A DNA stretch of 64,000 nucleotides from Novosphingobium sp. (GCA_024236175.1 JACKKY010000007.1:124001-188000); one strand, 5' to 3'. Positions 32,238-42,052 are shown, numbered from the stretch's first letter. Numbers and translations: made by a program. Notes: generated by a model not told the origin, from the sequence alone.

Positions 32238-34880
32238 TTATCCGAAGGCGGCGAGCGCCGTGGGCGTCGTGTCGATTTCCTGCGAACCGATCGTCGGGTT
32301 TCCCAGTATTGTGTTGAACAGCAGCGTCCGGTCGTCCTCGGCCGGGAAGGACAGGGTCATGCCGGCGGTGCCGACGGGAATGAGCACATCGCTCAGGTCG
32401 CTGTCGAGCAGCACGCTGGAGCCCGAGCGACTGGCCAGGAAATCGGGAGCCTGCTCGCCGAGGACCAGAGTATCGCCACCCTTGTTGAACGACCCGTCCA
32501 GGGTGATATCGCCCTTGGTGACGGTGACCTGCTCTGCGCCCGAGGTTCCGAACACATCGAGATTGCCGCCGACCGATGCACTCTGCCCTTGGCCAAGGAA
32601 CAGCCGGGCAGAGGCTTGCGGATCCGCCCCGGTGGGAAGCGGCGTTTCGTCTGTCGGAGCCGTGATCTGGACCGCCTCATTGGCGAAACTCTGTGCCCCG
32701 ATCTTCATGCTGGCGGCGCCCTGGTCGAAGAGCAGGGTGCGCACCCCGTCGTCGAAGAGCACCGCAATGCCTGCCGTTCCGACCGGAATTTGAACGAAGG
32801 TATCGCCGTCGGAAAAGATCGCCGCAGACCCGGATTGCGCGACCTGCCAGTCGCCGGCATTCCCCGCGAGGCGCACGATGTCGCCGCCCTTGTTGAAGGA
32901 CGGATCGAAGGCGATGCTTCCCGCCACGTCGAGCACCGCAATGTCCTGCAGGCCTGCTGTACCGAACACCTGGCCGCTGCCGCCGATCTCGCCCATGAAG
33001 CCGTCGCTGGCGAACAGGCGCCAATCGGTGGCCGAAGGCGGATTGACCGTTACGACGTAGCTTTGCATCGCCGATCCGCCGTGCCCGTCGGTAACGGTGA
33101 CGGTGACGGTGTCGATGCCGAGGTAGCCCTGATCGGGCGTGTAGGTGAACTGTCCGTCCGTGCCGCCGGTCACCGTACCGTGATCGGGATCGGCTGCCAT
33201 GTAGGCGAGCGTGTCGCCGTCGACATCGCTGGCGGCCACCGAGAATTCGGCCGAGGTGTTGGCCGTCGTCGCAAACTCCAGCACGGCGGGATCGATGACC
33301 GGCGCGTCATTCACGCCGGTGATCGTGATCGTCAGTTCAGAGCTGTCGGTGAGTTCTCCGTCCGAAACGAAATAGCCGCCAAGCAATTCCTGCATCTCGC
33401 CTTCGGCCAAGCTCTGGTAGGCCGGATCCGACGGGTCGAAGCTGTAGCTGCCGTCCGAGAATATCTCGAGGCCGGCGACGCCGGGCGCGAACGCTCCGGT
33501 CAGCACCGGGGAGAAGGTCAGCGTGTCGCCATCGGGGTCGCTTGCTTCCAGTTGCCCCGTCACGACGGGACCGTCTTCCGTCGCATTCGCGGTTGCGGGC
33601 AGGGCAACAGGTGCCTGGTTGCCGGTGAGCAGCTCGGCTGCAAGCACATCGCCGTCGGCAAAACGGAAGATCTCAATGTCCTCGGCAAGGTCGCTGCCGT
33701 CGTTGTCTCCAGAGCGCTGGTCGGTCAGGCGCAACGCTCCGCCTTCCTGCGCTACGAGGTAGTCGCTTCGATTGCCGCTGAAGACTGCAGTGTCCTCGTC
33801 ATCCCCGCCCATGAGGGTATCGTCGCCCATGCCGCCCTCGAGCGTGTCGTTTCCGGCATTGCCCCGCAGCTCGTTGGCCGCGTCGTTGCCGAGGATGCTG
33901 TCTGCCGCCATTCCCCCGAAAGCATTCTCGATGATCGTGGTGAAGGCGATTCCCAGGTTGTCGGCGAATTCGAAGACGGGAGCGGCGGCATCGAAGACGC
34001 CGTCGATATAGGAGGCGAAACCGGGGAACTGGCCCTTCCAGTAATCCCTTTGCGCATCCTCTTCAAAGAAGCCGATGCTGGAATAGGCCCCCGGGCGCAG
34101 ATCGATGATGTTGGGCAGCGTGAAGTTCGAAACATCGATCGTGTCGTTGCCGCCTGCATCGTAGATCGAGTTCACCACCGGCACCGTTTCTACGAATACG
34201 TAGATGTCGTCTCCGGTCCGCGTATCGGTTTCCGCGCCGTAAATCTCCTGCACTGCCGCGATGTCGAGGACCATCGGGCCGTTGACCGAGATCGGCACCG
34301 CAACGGCCTGTACGCTCTGTCCGTCGGCGGCAAACGACACGAAGAAACCCGGCGATGTATAGGACATCACGGTATAGTTCAGGCTGTCATACTCGGGAGC
34401 GAGAAGCTGCTCCTCGAACGGATGCTTCAGGCCGAGCGTATGGCCGATTTCATGAATGAACGTGTCGAAATTCTGGTTGCCCGGGATGAACTCTTCCCCG
34501 GAAGTATCTGAATCGATCCAGATATCGCCGACGGCGGTTCCGGGTGCCTGGGGAGTGCCGGAATAGGCGTAACCCGCAGCGCCCGTATCGATCTCGGTAA
34601 ATGCGACGCGGACTTCTCCGAAAGTGTCCGCGCTCTCGATGATTTCCGAGAAATCCGGGGCGATCAGTTCGTCCCACAGGCCGAGCGCCAGGCGGAACGA
34701 AGTCGCCTGGTCCTGCGAAACCACCGAATAGGAACCCGAGAAAGGCTCGCTGTCCAGCTCGTAGGTTGGCCAAGTCGACCCCTCGACCGGGATCGAAAAA
34801 GTAAACTGTTCCGACGAAAAAGAGGCTCCAGGTATCTGAAGGCCCTGCAGTATGTCTGCAATGGAAAGGTCAACAAGCAT
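32238..34880 (-). CDS. Secreted RTX metalloprotease (serralysin-like) with VCBS/cadherin-type domains and duplicated C-terminal unit
   Basis: 880-residue acidic protein without Sec signal, as for type I secreted proteins. The metzincin catalytic site is HEIGHTLGLKH (His143, His147, His153) with the Met-turn VMSYT (Met172). RTX nonapeptides (GNAGNDTLEGGMGDDTL) lie at about 335-365. Two beta-sandwich domains follow, at about 430-520 (VCBS-like, ASDPDGDTLTFS) and 530-612. The last part contains two related units, about 620-732 and 758-873, each with SFNKGGD and a VLIPVGTAG-type motif. ATG at 34880 has AAAGGAC upstream. No ABC exporter or adaptor gene lies in the window, so secretion must use a system encoded elsewhere. 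Confidence 0.88.
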   Translation of the reverse strand: MLVDLSIADILQGLQIPGASFSSEQFTFSIPVEGSTWPTYELDSEPFSGSYSVVSQDQATSFRLALGLWDELIAPDFSEIIESADTFGEVRVAFTEIDTGAAGYAYSGTPQAPGTAVGDIWIDSDTSGEEFIPGNQNFDTFIHEIGHTLGLKHPFEEQLLAPEYDSLNYTVMSYTSPGFFVSFAADGQSVQAVAVPISVNGPMVLDIAAVQEIYGAETDTRTGDDIYVFVETVPVVNSIYDAGGNDTIDVSNFTLPNIIDLRPGAYSSIGFFEEDAQRDYWKGQFPGFASYIDGVFDAAAPVFEFADNLGIAFTTIIENAFGGMAADSILGNDAANELRGNAGNDTLEGGMGDDTLMGGDDEDTAVFSGNRSDYLVAQEGGALRLTDQRSGDNDGSDLAEDIEIFRFADGDVLAAELLTGNQAPVALPATANATEDGPVVTGQLEASDPDGDTLTFSPVLTGAFAPGVAGLEIFSDGSYSFDPSDPAYQSLAEGEMQELLGGYFVSDGELTDSSELTITITGVNDAPVIDPAVLEFATTANTSAEFSVAASDVDGDTLAYMAADPDHGTVTGGTDGQFTYTPDQGYLGIDTVTVTVTDGHGGSAMQSYVVTVNPPSATDWRLFASDGFMGEIGGSGQVFGTAGLQDIAVLDVAGSIAFDPSFNKGGDIVRLAGNAGDWQVAQSGSAAIFSDGDTFVQIPVGTAGIAVLFDDGVRTLLFDQGAASMKIGAQSFANEAVQITAPTDETPLPTGADPQASARLFLGQGQSASVGGNLDVFGTSGAEQVTVTKGDITLDGSFNKGGDTLVLGEQAPDFLASRSGSSVLLDSDLSDVLIPVGTAGMTLSFPAEDDRTLLFNTILGNPTIGSQEIDTTPTALAAFG

Positions 34881-35018
34881 CGAAAGTCCTTTCTGATGCA
34901 GTCTGTCACTTGGCTGGACGACTTGGATCGAGCTGTCGGATTCGAATTGCCTGGCGAGGACAATAGATCAGATGTCCGCGGCCGGGCAAGGCCGTGGCCT
35001 GCGTATGCTCCTGCCGGG

Positions 35019-35039
35019 GCATGCCGTTGTGCGGCATGC
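35019..35039 (-). terminator. Stem-loop downstream of the DUF1214 gene
   Basis: GCATGCCG and CGGCATGC pair around a five-base loop, 28 bases after the DUF1214 stop codon on the minus strand. No U tract follows, so its strength is uncertain. The rest of 34881-35066 is the upstream region of the metalloprotease gene; it contains no recognisable gene. Confidence 0.4.
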
Positions 35040-35066
35040 GCACCCGGCGCGATTAGGCGACCTTGC

Positions 35067-36248
35067 TTACCACCGCCGCCGCAACTGCGCGCCGAGGCGG
35101 CGCTGGCGCAGGGCTTCGGTGCGCTCATTGGGTGTGACGCGGGCGGAATCCGCGGGCAGGTGCCGGTCGAGCTCGGCCAGCTTTACGAGCTTCGCCGCGG
35201 GCATCGGGTGCGTGTCGCACTGGGTCCAGCGTCCGAACAGGGTGCCTTCGGTAAAGCCGCCGCTGTCGAGCCAATTGGCGATGCCGGGGTCTTTGTGGGA
35301 CAGCACGGCGCGGAACTTGCCGTCGCTGTCGATCTTTGCGGTGTGGCCGTTGATGCTGGTCTGCCGATGGACGAATTCGACCGCGTTGAAATAGGGATCG
35401 TTGACCTGAATGTTCCAGTAGGGCCGCACTTCGGGCAGCTCGGTCTCGACGATCAGAGCCTCGTCCTCGGCCACTTCGAAGACGCAGGCCCAGTAAAGCT
35501 GGGTTGCAAGGCCGGTGTCGGCGAAGGCCTCAAGCTCGAAAGCATTCTTGCCGACGCGTTCCAAGGTGCGGTTCTGGAAGCCGTAGAACAGCGGGTTGAG
35601 GCGGTTTGAGAGGGTCAGCGCGCCGCGCAGCTTTTCGTCGATCTCGGCGATGTCCATCCGGCGCTTCTGCAGCGGTGCGTCCAGGCATTCGATGGCCATG
35701 CGCACATCCGCTTCGTTGCCCCAGTCATAGGAGCGCAGGCGAACCATCAGGCAGTCCACATCCTCACGGATCGGGTGCCAGGTGCCGGTGAAACCGTCGG
35801 GCCTTTCCGGCGAGAGCAGGATTTCGAACCTGCCGTCTGCGCCGACGACGAGATCTTTTTCGTCAAGGTAGGAGGAGTGCTGTTGGCCTCCGCCCGGCTC
35901 GACCATGCCCATCATGCCCTTGCCGAACTGGAACATCACCATGTGGATCGAGCCGCGATCGCCGACGATCCGGTAGCGTTTCCGGCCGTCCAGTGGGGCA
36001 TAGTAATACACATCGTCCGGATTGGGCTGGAACAGGTAGACCGAGTTCCACAGCGGCATGAATTCCGGATGGTCCGGGTTCGACTGGAAATATTGGACGT
36101 AGGCGTAGGACAGGTTCATCAGCAGCTGGCGGTAGAAGTCGGCGCGGTACTGCTTGTCCTCGGGCTTCCAGGTCAGGCCGATCAGCTCCTCTTGCTGGCG
36201 GATGAGGTCGACATAGTCGCTCCAGGGGCGAAGGCCGGTTGTGCTCAT
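35067..36248 (-). CDS. DUF1214 domain protein
   Basis: 393-residue protein of unknown function. The C-terminal part (about 285-345) has the DUF1214 pattern, with PYWNIQVNDPYFNAVEFVHR and a later FRAVLSHKDPGIANWLD. The N-terminal half contains RYRIVGDRGSIHMVMFQFG and a His-containing EPGGGQQHSSY stretch. No signal peptide is seen, unlike the periplasmic DUF1254/DUF1214 proteins. ATG at 36248 has AGGAGAG upstream. It lies only 19 bases after the sulfotransferase gene, so the two are one operon. Proteins like this often accompany steroid or aromatic degradation genes, but no activity is known. Confidence 0.75.
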   Translation of the reverse strand: MSTTGLRPWSDYVDLIRQQEELIGLTWKPEDKQYRADFYRQLLMNLSYAYVQYFQSNPDHPEFMPLWNSVYLFQPNPDDVYYYAPLDGRKRYRIVGDRGSIHMVMFQFGKGMMGMVEPGGGQQHSSYLDEKDLVVGADGRFEILLSPERPDGFTGTWHPIREDVDCLMVRLRSYDWGNEADVRMAIECLDAPLQKRRMDIAEIDEKLRGALTLSNRLNPLFYGFQNRTLERVGKNAFELEAFADTGLATQLYWACVFEVAEDEALIVETELPEVRPYWNIQVNDPYFNAVEFVHRQTSINGHTAKIDSDGKFRAVLSHKDPGIANWLDSGGFTEGTLFGRWTQCDTHPMPAAKLVKLAELDRHLPADSARVTPNERTEALRQRRLGAQLRRRW

Positions 36249-36267
36249 TTTCTCTCCTGACTTCCGC

Positions 36268-37434
36268 CTAATCCGCCACTTCGATGCCGTAGCGTTCGAT
36301 GTAATGGGAATAGCGCTCGACGATCATCTCCCGGTTCAGGCCGAAGCTGTCGAGGTCGTAGGTATGCAGCCCGTGCCCTTCCGGGTTCTCGGCGATGCGC
36401 GCGGCCATCAGTTCTTCCGCTTCTGCGCTCAGATGCAGGCCGAACCGGTCGTAGATCTTCCCGATCGTGCCCATCGGATCGGCGTGGAAATCGGCGTGGT
36501 GCACGTCGAAGAAATTGGCCTCGCTGCGGGCGCGGTGCGGCGCTCCGGCATCGAGCATATGCGCCCATTTCTCCATCTCGCGCGGACCGAGCAGCCGCCG
36601 GCTGCGCTCGGCCGCCTCGCCTTCGAAGGAGGCATGGATGTGCTGCAGCGTGCTGGAGATCGACGCGGTGGACTTCACCGGGTCGCGATGGGTCTGGATC
36701 ACGCAGACGTCGGGCACCGATTCCAGCCACCAGCCCAGCATGCCGATGCTGCCCGGGTTCTTGAGCAGCCAGCGGCGCTCGTCATGACAGCCGATCAGCT
36801 TCATCAGGTCGAGCTCCCGCAGGAAGCTCGGATGCTCGTCCTGGGTCTGCCACCAGGCGTCGTAGGACGGCGAATACCAGGTGCAGGCCCAGCGGTTCGA
36901 CACGAAGCTCTGCCGTTGCAGCTCGAGCTGCTCGTCAAGCTCGTCGGCGACGACATTGTGGGCGATGGCGACGCCCGGCGATTCGGAATGCTGCTGGTGG
37001 AGCCACCGCATCGCCCGAAGGAACCCGGGGTCTTCCGCCCAGGTGTCGCGCGGCGGGCGCGGCATGGGTGAAGCCGTAATCCAGTTTTCCACGCCCTGGA
37101 ATTGCGGATCGACCCCCATCAGCTTGTGCAGCGCGGTTGTGCCCGTGCGGGGCAGGCCGGTGATCAGGACCGGCTTGCTGATCGGCGCGTCGCGCCATTC
37201 GGGAAACTTTTTCCAGTTGTCTTCGGCGATGGCGCGGCTGACCAGCGTCATGACCACCGCGTCCCAGGCGAGTTCTCGCCCCGCCGGAGTGAAGTCGGGG
37301 TCCCGGTCCATGCAGGCCAGGCAAACCCGCAGGCCATCCATGTATCCGCTTCCGAAGTCTGTGAGCCCGCTGATATTGTGCGCGACCTCGTGCAGATAGT
37401 CTTCGCTGCGGTCGAATCTCTCCGGAGCCTTCAC
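36268..37434 (-). CDS. Sulfotransferase family protein (PAPS-dependent type)
   Basis: 388 residues. The 5'-phosphosulfate loop is TGLPRTGTT at 92-100 and the 3'-phosphate region is IQTHRDPVKSTAS (about 245-258); both belong to the Sulfotransfer_3 type. Such enzymes move a sulfuryl group from PAPS to a hydroxyl or amine. In catabolic gene sets of actinobacteria and sphingomonads the same fold is common without known substrates, so sulfation is a family inference. The start is GTG at 37434, with GGGAGAGGG upstream. It is the first gene of a two-gene operon with the DUF1214 protein. Confidence 0.85.
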   Translation of the reverse strand: MKAPERFDRSEDYLHEVAHNISGLTDFGSGYMDGLRVCLACMDRDPDFTPAGRELAWDAVVMTLVSRAIAEDNWKKFPEWRDAPISKPVLITGLPRTGTTALHKLMGVDPQFQGVENWITASPMPRPPRDTWAEDPGFLRAMRWLHQQHSESPGVAIAHNVVADELDEQLELQRQSFVSNRWACTWYSPSYDAWWQTQDEHPSFLRELDLMKLIGCHDERRWLLKNPGSIGMLGWWLESVPDVCVIQTHRDPVKSTASISSTLQHIHASFEGEAAERSRRLLGPREMEKWAHMLDAGAPHRARSEANFFDVHHADFHADPMGTIGKIYDRFGLHLSAEAEELMAARIAENPEGHGLHTYDLDSFGLNREMIVERYSHYIERYGIEVAD

Positions 37435-37564
37435 GCTTTCCCTCTCCCAGTGTCCGCTTCCCGGCTTCGCGACGTCCGGCCGGCAGCTTCGACCGATTCA
37501 CCGGTTCTGCGCTAGGTCGAAGGTGAGCCGGGCCTCAGGCAGACAAGCCTGCGAGCCTCTTGCG

Positions 37565-38827
37565 TCAAGATTGGCCGGCGCCTGCCAGCGCCCGTTCCTC
37601 GCACGCCAGTTCCATCACGCATTCGAGCAGGAGCTGGGTGCCGCGCTCGCAATCGGACCAGTGGGTCCATTCGTCCGGCGCGTGGCTTATGCCGTGCACG
37701 CTGGGAACGAAGAACATCGCGGCCCGGGTGTGGTTGCAGAAAAACTGCACGTCGTGGCCTGCGCCGGACGGCATGATCTTGTAGCTGTAGCCCAGTTCCT
37801 TCGTTTTCCGCTCGATCAGCTCCATCAGGTCGCGATCGCAATGCGCGGGCTTGAGCCAGCTCATCTCTTCATATTCGAACTTGAGCTTGTGGCGCCGGGC
37901 GATCGCGCTCAGCACGCGTCGGCAGGCGTTGGCGAGCCCTTCCATAACGCCGTTGTCGAGGTCGCGCCCGACAATGGTGAAATCCACTTCGCCCGGCACG
38001 GTATGGGGAAAGCCCGGCTTGCAGGCGACGTGGCCGATGGTGATGCGGCTCTTGTCGGTGCCTTCCTCTTCGATGATCCGGGTGATCTCATGGGCGAAAT
38101 CGACCATGCCCATCAACGCGTCGGAGCGCATGTCCATCGGCGCCGTGCCGGCATGGTCGGCCTTGCCGATCAGGCGGCAGTTCCACTTGAACACGCCCGA
38201 TATTCCCTCGACGATGCCAATGGTGGTTCTTTCCGTATCCAGCACCGGGCCTTGTTCGACATGCAGTTCGAGGAATGCGCGGATTTCCTCCGGACGGCGG
38301 TAGGCGTGCAGCGCATCGTGCGGATTCAGTCCGGCGGCGGTCATCGCGTCCTTCAGCGCGTAGCCGCGCTCATCCGTCGCCTTGTCGATCCAGTCGAGGG
38401 TAACGTGGCCGGTCATCGCCTGCGCGCCGAGCATGCCGCCGAAGCGGCCTTCTTCCTCGCTGGTGCCGATAACCTCGATCGGAAAGCCGGGTTCGATCCC
38501 GTTTTCCTTCAGCACCCGCACGCACTCCAGCCCGGCGATGACGCCCAGCACGCCATCGAAGATCCCGCCGGCGGGAACCGAGTCGACGTGGGAAGCGATC
38601 ATCACTGCGGGTTTGCCTGCCGGACCGAAGCGACCGATCACGTTGCCGGCGCCGTCCAGCCGGTGTTCCATGCCCAACTTTTCGAATTGCTCGCGCAACC
38701 ACTGCCGTGCCGCCATGTCGGCTTCGCTGAAGCCCTGGCGGTAAACGCCCCTGTCGCTTTCGTTGAAGCCGAAACGCGAAATGGCGGTGATGTCTCGCTC
38801 TATTCGATCGATGTTGACCTGGGGCAC
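37565..38827 (-). CDS. M20 family amidase, allantoate amidohydrolase/N-carbamoyl-L-amino acid hydrolase type
   Basis: Binuclear zinc amidohydrolase of 420 residues. Metal ligands are visible: His80 and the following Asp82 in ASHVDSVPAGG, bridging Asp91 in IFDGVLGV, Glu125/Glu126 in TSEEEGRFGG, and a late His in PSVHGISHAP. The dimerisation-domain segment (about 215-330) includes GKADHAGTAPMDMR. Members split N-carbamoyl or ureido groups from amino acids or allantoate. The start is GTG at 38827, with GGAG six bases upstream. The gene stands alone between the sulfotransferase and SDR genes on the same strand. Confidence 0.88.
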   Translation of the reverse strand: MPQVNIDRIERDITAISRFGFNESDRGVYRQGFSEADMAARQWLREQFEKLGMEHRLDGAGNVIGRFGPAGKPAVMIASHVDSVPAGGIFDGVLGVIAGLECVRVLKENGIEPGFPIEVIGTSEEEGRFGGMLGAQAMTGHVTLDWIDKATDERGYALKDAMTAAGLNPHDALHAYRRPEEIRAFLELHVEQGPVLDTERTTIGIVEGISGVFKWNCRLIGKADHAGTAPMDMRSDALMGMVDFAHEITRIIEEEGTDKSRITIGHVACKPGFPHTVPGEVDFTIVGRDLDNGVMEGLANACRRVLSAIARRHKLKFEYEEMSWLKPAHCDRDLMELIERKTKELGYSYKIMPSGAGHDVQFFCNHTRAAMFFVPSVHGISHAPDEWTHWSDCERGTQLLLECVMELACEERALAGAGQS

Positions 38828-38926
38828 GCAAACTCCGTTCAGTGAAATTCTGCGCGCAAGTCTACGCGAGCATGGCCCCGGGGGGCAAGCCGGGGGGCAG
38901 CTGGTGGCGGTTTGGTGGACGTTCGG

Positions 38927-39838
38927 TTATCCGTTGCGCGCCATTTCGAAGCTGTAGCCGATATGGCCGACATGGCCGTGCAGCCCGAAGTCGAGCACTT
39001 CGCTCTTGTCGTGAAACGCCTCGCTGGCCGCCGCCACTTCGTCGATCGTCCAGGACGGCTGGTAGACGCCCTTGGTCTCGGCAATGAACACGCGCGATAT
39101 GCGACCGGCGATCGATGCGATCATTTCCCCCGTAACGTCGCACTTCTCGTGCGCGAGCCAGCCAACCACCGGCGAGACGAGTTCGGGATCCATCGGCGGA
39201 TATTGGGAAATATCGAGCCCTTCGGCCATGCGGGTTACGGCGCTGGGGACAATGATGTTCGACTTTACGTTGTGTTCCTCGCCTTCGAGCGCGGCGATGT
39301 TGTTGAGACCGATCATGCCGGACTTGGAGATGCCGTAATTCACGCAGCGATTGTTGCCATAGATGCCGCCGATCGACGAAGTCAGCACGATGCGGCCGTA
39401 GCCGGCGTCGCACATCTGCGGGAATGCGGCTTTCACCACATGGAACGCGCCCATCAGGTGGACGTCGACAACCGATTTAAAGTCTTCGTAACTGATGTCG
39501 CGGATCGTGCCGTAGCGCACGTTGCCGGCATTGTGGATGAGGATGTCGACCTGGCCCCACTCGTCCAGCGCCGAACCGATGATCGCCTGGCCGCCTTCCG
39601 GGCTCGCGACCGAATCGGTGTTGGCGATCGCTTCGCCCCCGGCCGCCTTGATTTCATCGACAACCTGCTGGGCGACGCTTGTATCGGTATCGCTGTCGCC
39701 GCCGCGCATGGCGCTGCCGAGGTCGTTCACCACCACCTTGGCGCCCTTGGACGCCAGCAGCAGCGCGTATGCGCGGCCAAGTCCCCTTCCGGAGCCGGTG
39801 ATCACCGCCACGCGGCCGTCGAAACGCATCTCACTCAT
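38927..39838 (-). CDS. Short-chain dehydrogenase/reductase related to the multifunctional beta-oxidation SDR domain
   Basis: NAD(P)-dependent oxidoreductase of 303 residues. Cofactor motif TGSGRGLGRAYA at about 14-25, NAG at 103-105, Ser154/155 in LTSSIGG, and Tyr168/Lys172 in NYGISK form the active site. The long form with VVVNDLGSAMRGGD resembles the SDR domain of peroxisomal multifunctional enzyme type 2, which oxidises 3-hydroxyacyl-CoA. ATG at 39838 has AGGAGA upstream. It diverges from the SMP-30-like gene across about 155 bases. A role as hydroxyacyl-CoA dehydrogenase in the surrounding CoA pathway is plausible. Confidence 0.9.
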   Translation of the reverse strand: MSEMRFDGRVAVITGSGRGLGRAYALLLASKGAKVVVNDLGSAMRGGDSDTDTSVAQQVVDEIKAAGGEAIANTDSVASPEGGQAIIGSALDEWGQVDILIHNAGNVRYGTIRDISYEDFKSVVDVHLMGAFHVVKAAFPQMCDAGYGRIVLTSSIGGIYGNNRCVNYGISKSGMIGLNNIAALEGEEHNVKSNIIVPSAVTRMAEGLDISQYPPMDPELVSPVVGWLAHEKCDVTGEMIASIAGRISRVFIAETKGVYQPSWTIDEVAAASEAFHDKSEVLDFGLHGHVGHIGYSFEMARNG

Positions 39839-39995
39839 TCAGGTCTCCTCTCGGTTGGCGACGTTCGCTCTAGTCCAATTATGCGGTCCGTGTCGTATGG
39901 CAATTTCAGCGCAGTTTGAACCGTTGCACAGCATTGACCGCACGATTAGGACAGATTGAAGAATCAATGCGATATCCAAGGAGAGGATACACGAC

Positions 39996-41588
39996 ATGGC
40001 GCAACAGGCCCCTCGTGACCGGCTGGCAAGCGTTGCCAGCACCGCCGAAGGCTGGACCGTCCAGCGCCTTACCCAGCCAAGCCGCCTTAACGGCGCCAAC
40101 GGCATCAGGACAGGCGCTGACGGGCGAATCTATGTAGCCCAGGTTGCGGGCAGCAAGGTCAGTGCGGTCGATCCCGACACCGGCGAGATCGAAACCGTCA
40201 GCCCGACGGGCGGAGCGATCATCGGCCCGGACGACCTCGTCTTCGACGACGACGGCAATCTCTACTGTACCGAGATCACCGAGGGCCGCGTGCGGATGCT
40301 GGCGCCCAACGGGGAGAGCAAGGTCATCTGGGACGACATGCCGGTCGCCAATCCGATCACATATCATCAGGGCCATCTGATCGCCGGTGAGCTGAGGGTC
40401 GGCGGCAGGATCATGGAGCTTGATCGCAACGGCGGTGCTCCCAGGGTCATCCTCGACAATGTGCCGATGGCCAACGCCTTTGAGGTCGGGCCCGACGGCA
40501 AGCTGTATTTCCCCGCGCAGGGGGCGAACGAAATCTGGCGCGTCAGCCTCGACGGTGGCGAACCCGAAGTGGTCGCGAAGGACCTCGGCGTGCCCGACTC
40601 GGTCAAGTTCGACCCGCAGGGCTTCATCGTCTCCACCCAGGTCGGCAGCGGCCAGGTGCTGCGGATCGATCCGCGCACCGGCGACAAGACCGTGCTCGCC
40701 GATATCGGGCCCGGCCTCGACAACTGCACCTTCGTCGGCGACCGGCTGTTCGTGTCGCACATCACCGGCGGGCTTTTCGAAATCCTCGCTCAGGGCAATG
40801 TCAGGGCGCTGGTCGAGAAGGGCTTCCAGTGGCCGATGGGCCTTGCGGTCGACGGCGAGGGCACCGTCTGCATCGCCGACGGCATGTTCGCCTATACGCT
40901 CAGGCCCGGCGGCAGGCCCGAGCAGGCGGGAATGCTGTTCGCCGGCAACTATCCCGGCTTCATGCGCGGCCTTGCCTGCTCGGATACGGGCGACTGGTTC
41001 ACCACCACCGCCAACGGCACGGTCTCCCGCTGGGTGCCGGGGACCGAGCCCGAACTGCTCGCCAGCGGCGGCGAATTGCTGATGGGCATCGCGCTGGCGC
41101 CCGGCGGCGCGGTGGTGTTTGCCGATGCCGGCGCGGGCCGGGTGCTCTCGGCCGAAGGCGGCGAGGTATCGGAACTGGCGAGCGGGCTCGACCGGCCGAC
41201 CGGCGTTGCCGTCGCTTCCGACGGAACCGTCTACGTCTCGCTGCCCGGCGAGGGGCGGATCGCGAAGATCGCCGGGGGCAGGGCCGAAACCTTCGTCGAC
41301 GGCCTCGGCGAACCGCAGGGCATCGCGATCCGCGGCGGCAAGCTCTACGCGGTGGACAATGGCGCGAAGGCCGTGATCGAATGCGATCTCGCGTCCGGCG
41401 CGCAACAGACCCTTGCCAGCGACCTCGCGGTCGGCGTGCCCCAGGGCGTGACGCCGTTGCGGCTCGGCGGCGTCGGCGACATGTGCGGACCGATGTGGCC
41501 GTTTACCGGCATCGCCGCGGGGGCGGACGGCGCGCTTTACGTGTCGGGAGACCTCGAAGGCAGCGTCCTGGCGCTCCGTCCGGCCTGA
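39996..41588 (+). CDS. SMP-30/NHL-type beta-propeller protein
   Basis: 530 residues, long enough for two propellers or one large one: repeated blades with DGRIYVAQVAGSKV, DGNLYCTEITEGRV, DGTVYVSLPGEGRI and DGALYVSGDLEGSV at regular intervals. SMP-30/gluconolactonase relatives hydrolyse lactones; other propellers bind ligands. There is no signal peptide, so the protein is likely cytoplasmic. ATG at 39996 has a good GGAGAGG. It precedes the EthD-like gene by 47 bases, so both should be co-transcribed. It is about twice as long as classical gluconolactonase, and the usual calcium ligands cannot be assigned by eye. Confidence 0.8.
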   Translation: MAQQAPRDRLASVASTAEGWTVQRLTQPSRLNGANGIRTGADGRIYVAQVAGSKVSAVDPDTGEIETVSPTGGAIIGPDDLVFDDDGNLYCTEITEGRVRMLAPNGESKVIWDDMPVANPITYHQGHLIAGELRVGGRIMELDRNGGAPRVILDNVPMANAFEVGPDGKLYFPAQGANEIWRVSLDGGEPEVVAKDLGVPDSVKFDPQGFIVSTQVGSGQVLRIDPRTGDKTVLADIGPGLDNCTFVGDRLFVSHITGGLFEILAQGNVRALVEKGFQWPMGLAVDGEGTVCIADGMFAYTLRPGGRPEQAGMLFAGNYPGFMRGLACSDTGDWFTTTANGTVSRWVPGTEPELLASGGELLMGIALAPGGAVVFADAGAGRVLSAEGGEVSELASGLDRPTGVAVASDGTVYVSLPGEGRIAKIAGGRAETFVDGLGEPQGIAIRGGKLYAVDNGAKAVIECDLASGAQQTLASDLAVGVPQGVTPLRLGGVGDMCGPMWPFTGIAAGADGALYVSGDLEGSVLALRPA

Positions 41589-41635
41589 ATTTCCGGCTTC
41601 ATTCCGAAGCCTACCGATCATTGGGAGACAATCAG

Positions 41636-42052
41636 ATGTTCAAGCAGATCTGCTTCTTCAGGAAGCGGCCCGACATGACCATGGAACAGTTCATGGACTA
41701 CTACGAGAACCAGCACTCGCAGCTCTCCAAGCGGATGGGGCTGAAGCCATCGATCCCCAACGCGACGCGTTACGTCCGCCGCTACCTCCAGCCCGAGAAG
41801 AACCCGGTCACCGGCGAAGTGCATGATTCGGGTTTCGACTGCATCATGGAAATCTGGTGGAACAGCCGCGAGGACTTCGAAGCCTCGCAGGCGATCATCG
41901 CCAGCCCGGAGCGCCTGCCGCACACGATGGCAGACGAAAAGGAGCTTTTCGCGACCCACGCCAACCCGATCTGCTCGGTGATCGAGGAATCCGATTCGCC
42001 GATGGGGCCGAACGGCGAGGCGACCCACGTCGAGCTGCGGTACGGCGATTGA
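41636..42052 (+). CDS. EthD-domain protein (dimeric alpha-beta barrel)
   Basis: 138 residues with the EthD/ferredoxin-like opening MFKQICFFRKRPDMTMEQFMDYYENQH, in which FxRRPdMs...F..Y.e.H is the family pattern. The segment YVRRYLQP is another mark. These small proteins act as helper or cyclase-like enzymes in degradation of polyketides, ethers and aromatics. ATG at 41636 has GGGAG upstream. It follows the beta-propeller gene, and the CaiB transferase gene begins 175 bases later. The exact reaction is unknown. Confidence 0.85.
   Translation: MFKQICFFRKRPDMTMEQFMDYYENQHSQLSKRMGLKPSIPNATRYVRRYLQPEKNPVTGEVHDSGFDCIMEIWWNSREDFEASQAIIASPERLPHTMADEKELFATHANPICSVIEESDSPMGPNGEATHVELRYGD

Noticed and set aside
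32589..34511. 640-codon plus-strand frame over the RTX protease
   Set aside because: Shadow of a gene with a clear zinc site and RTX repeats; no start signals.
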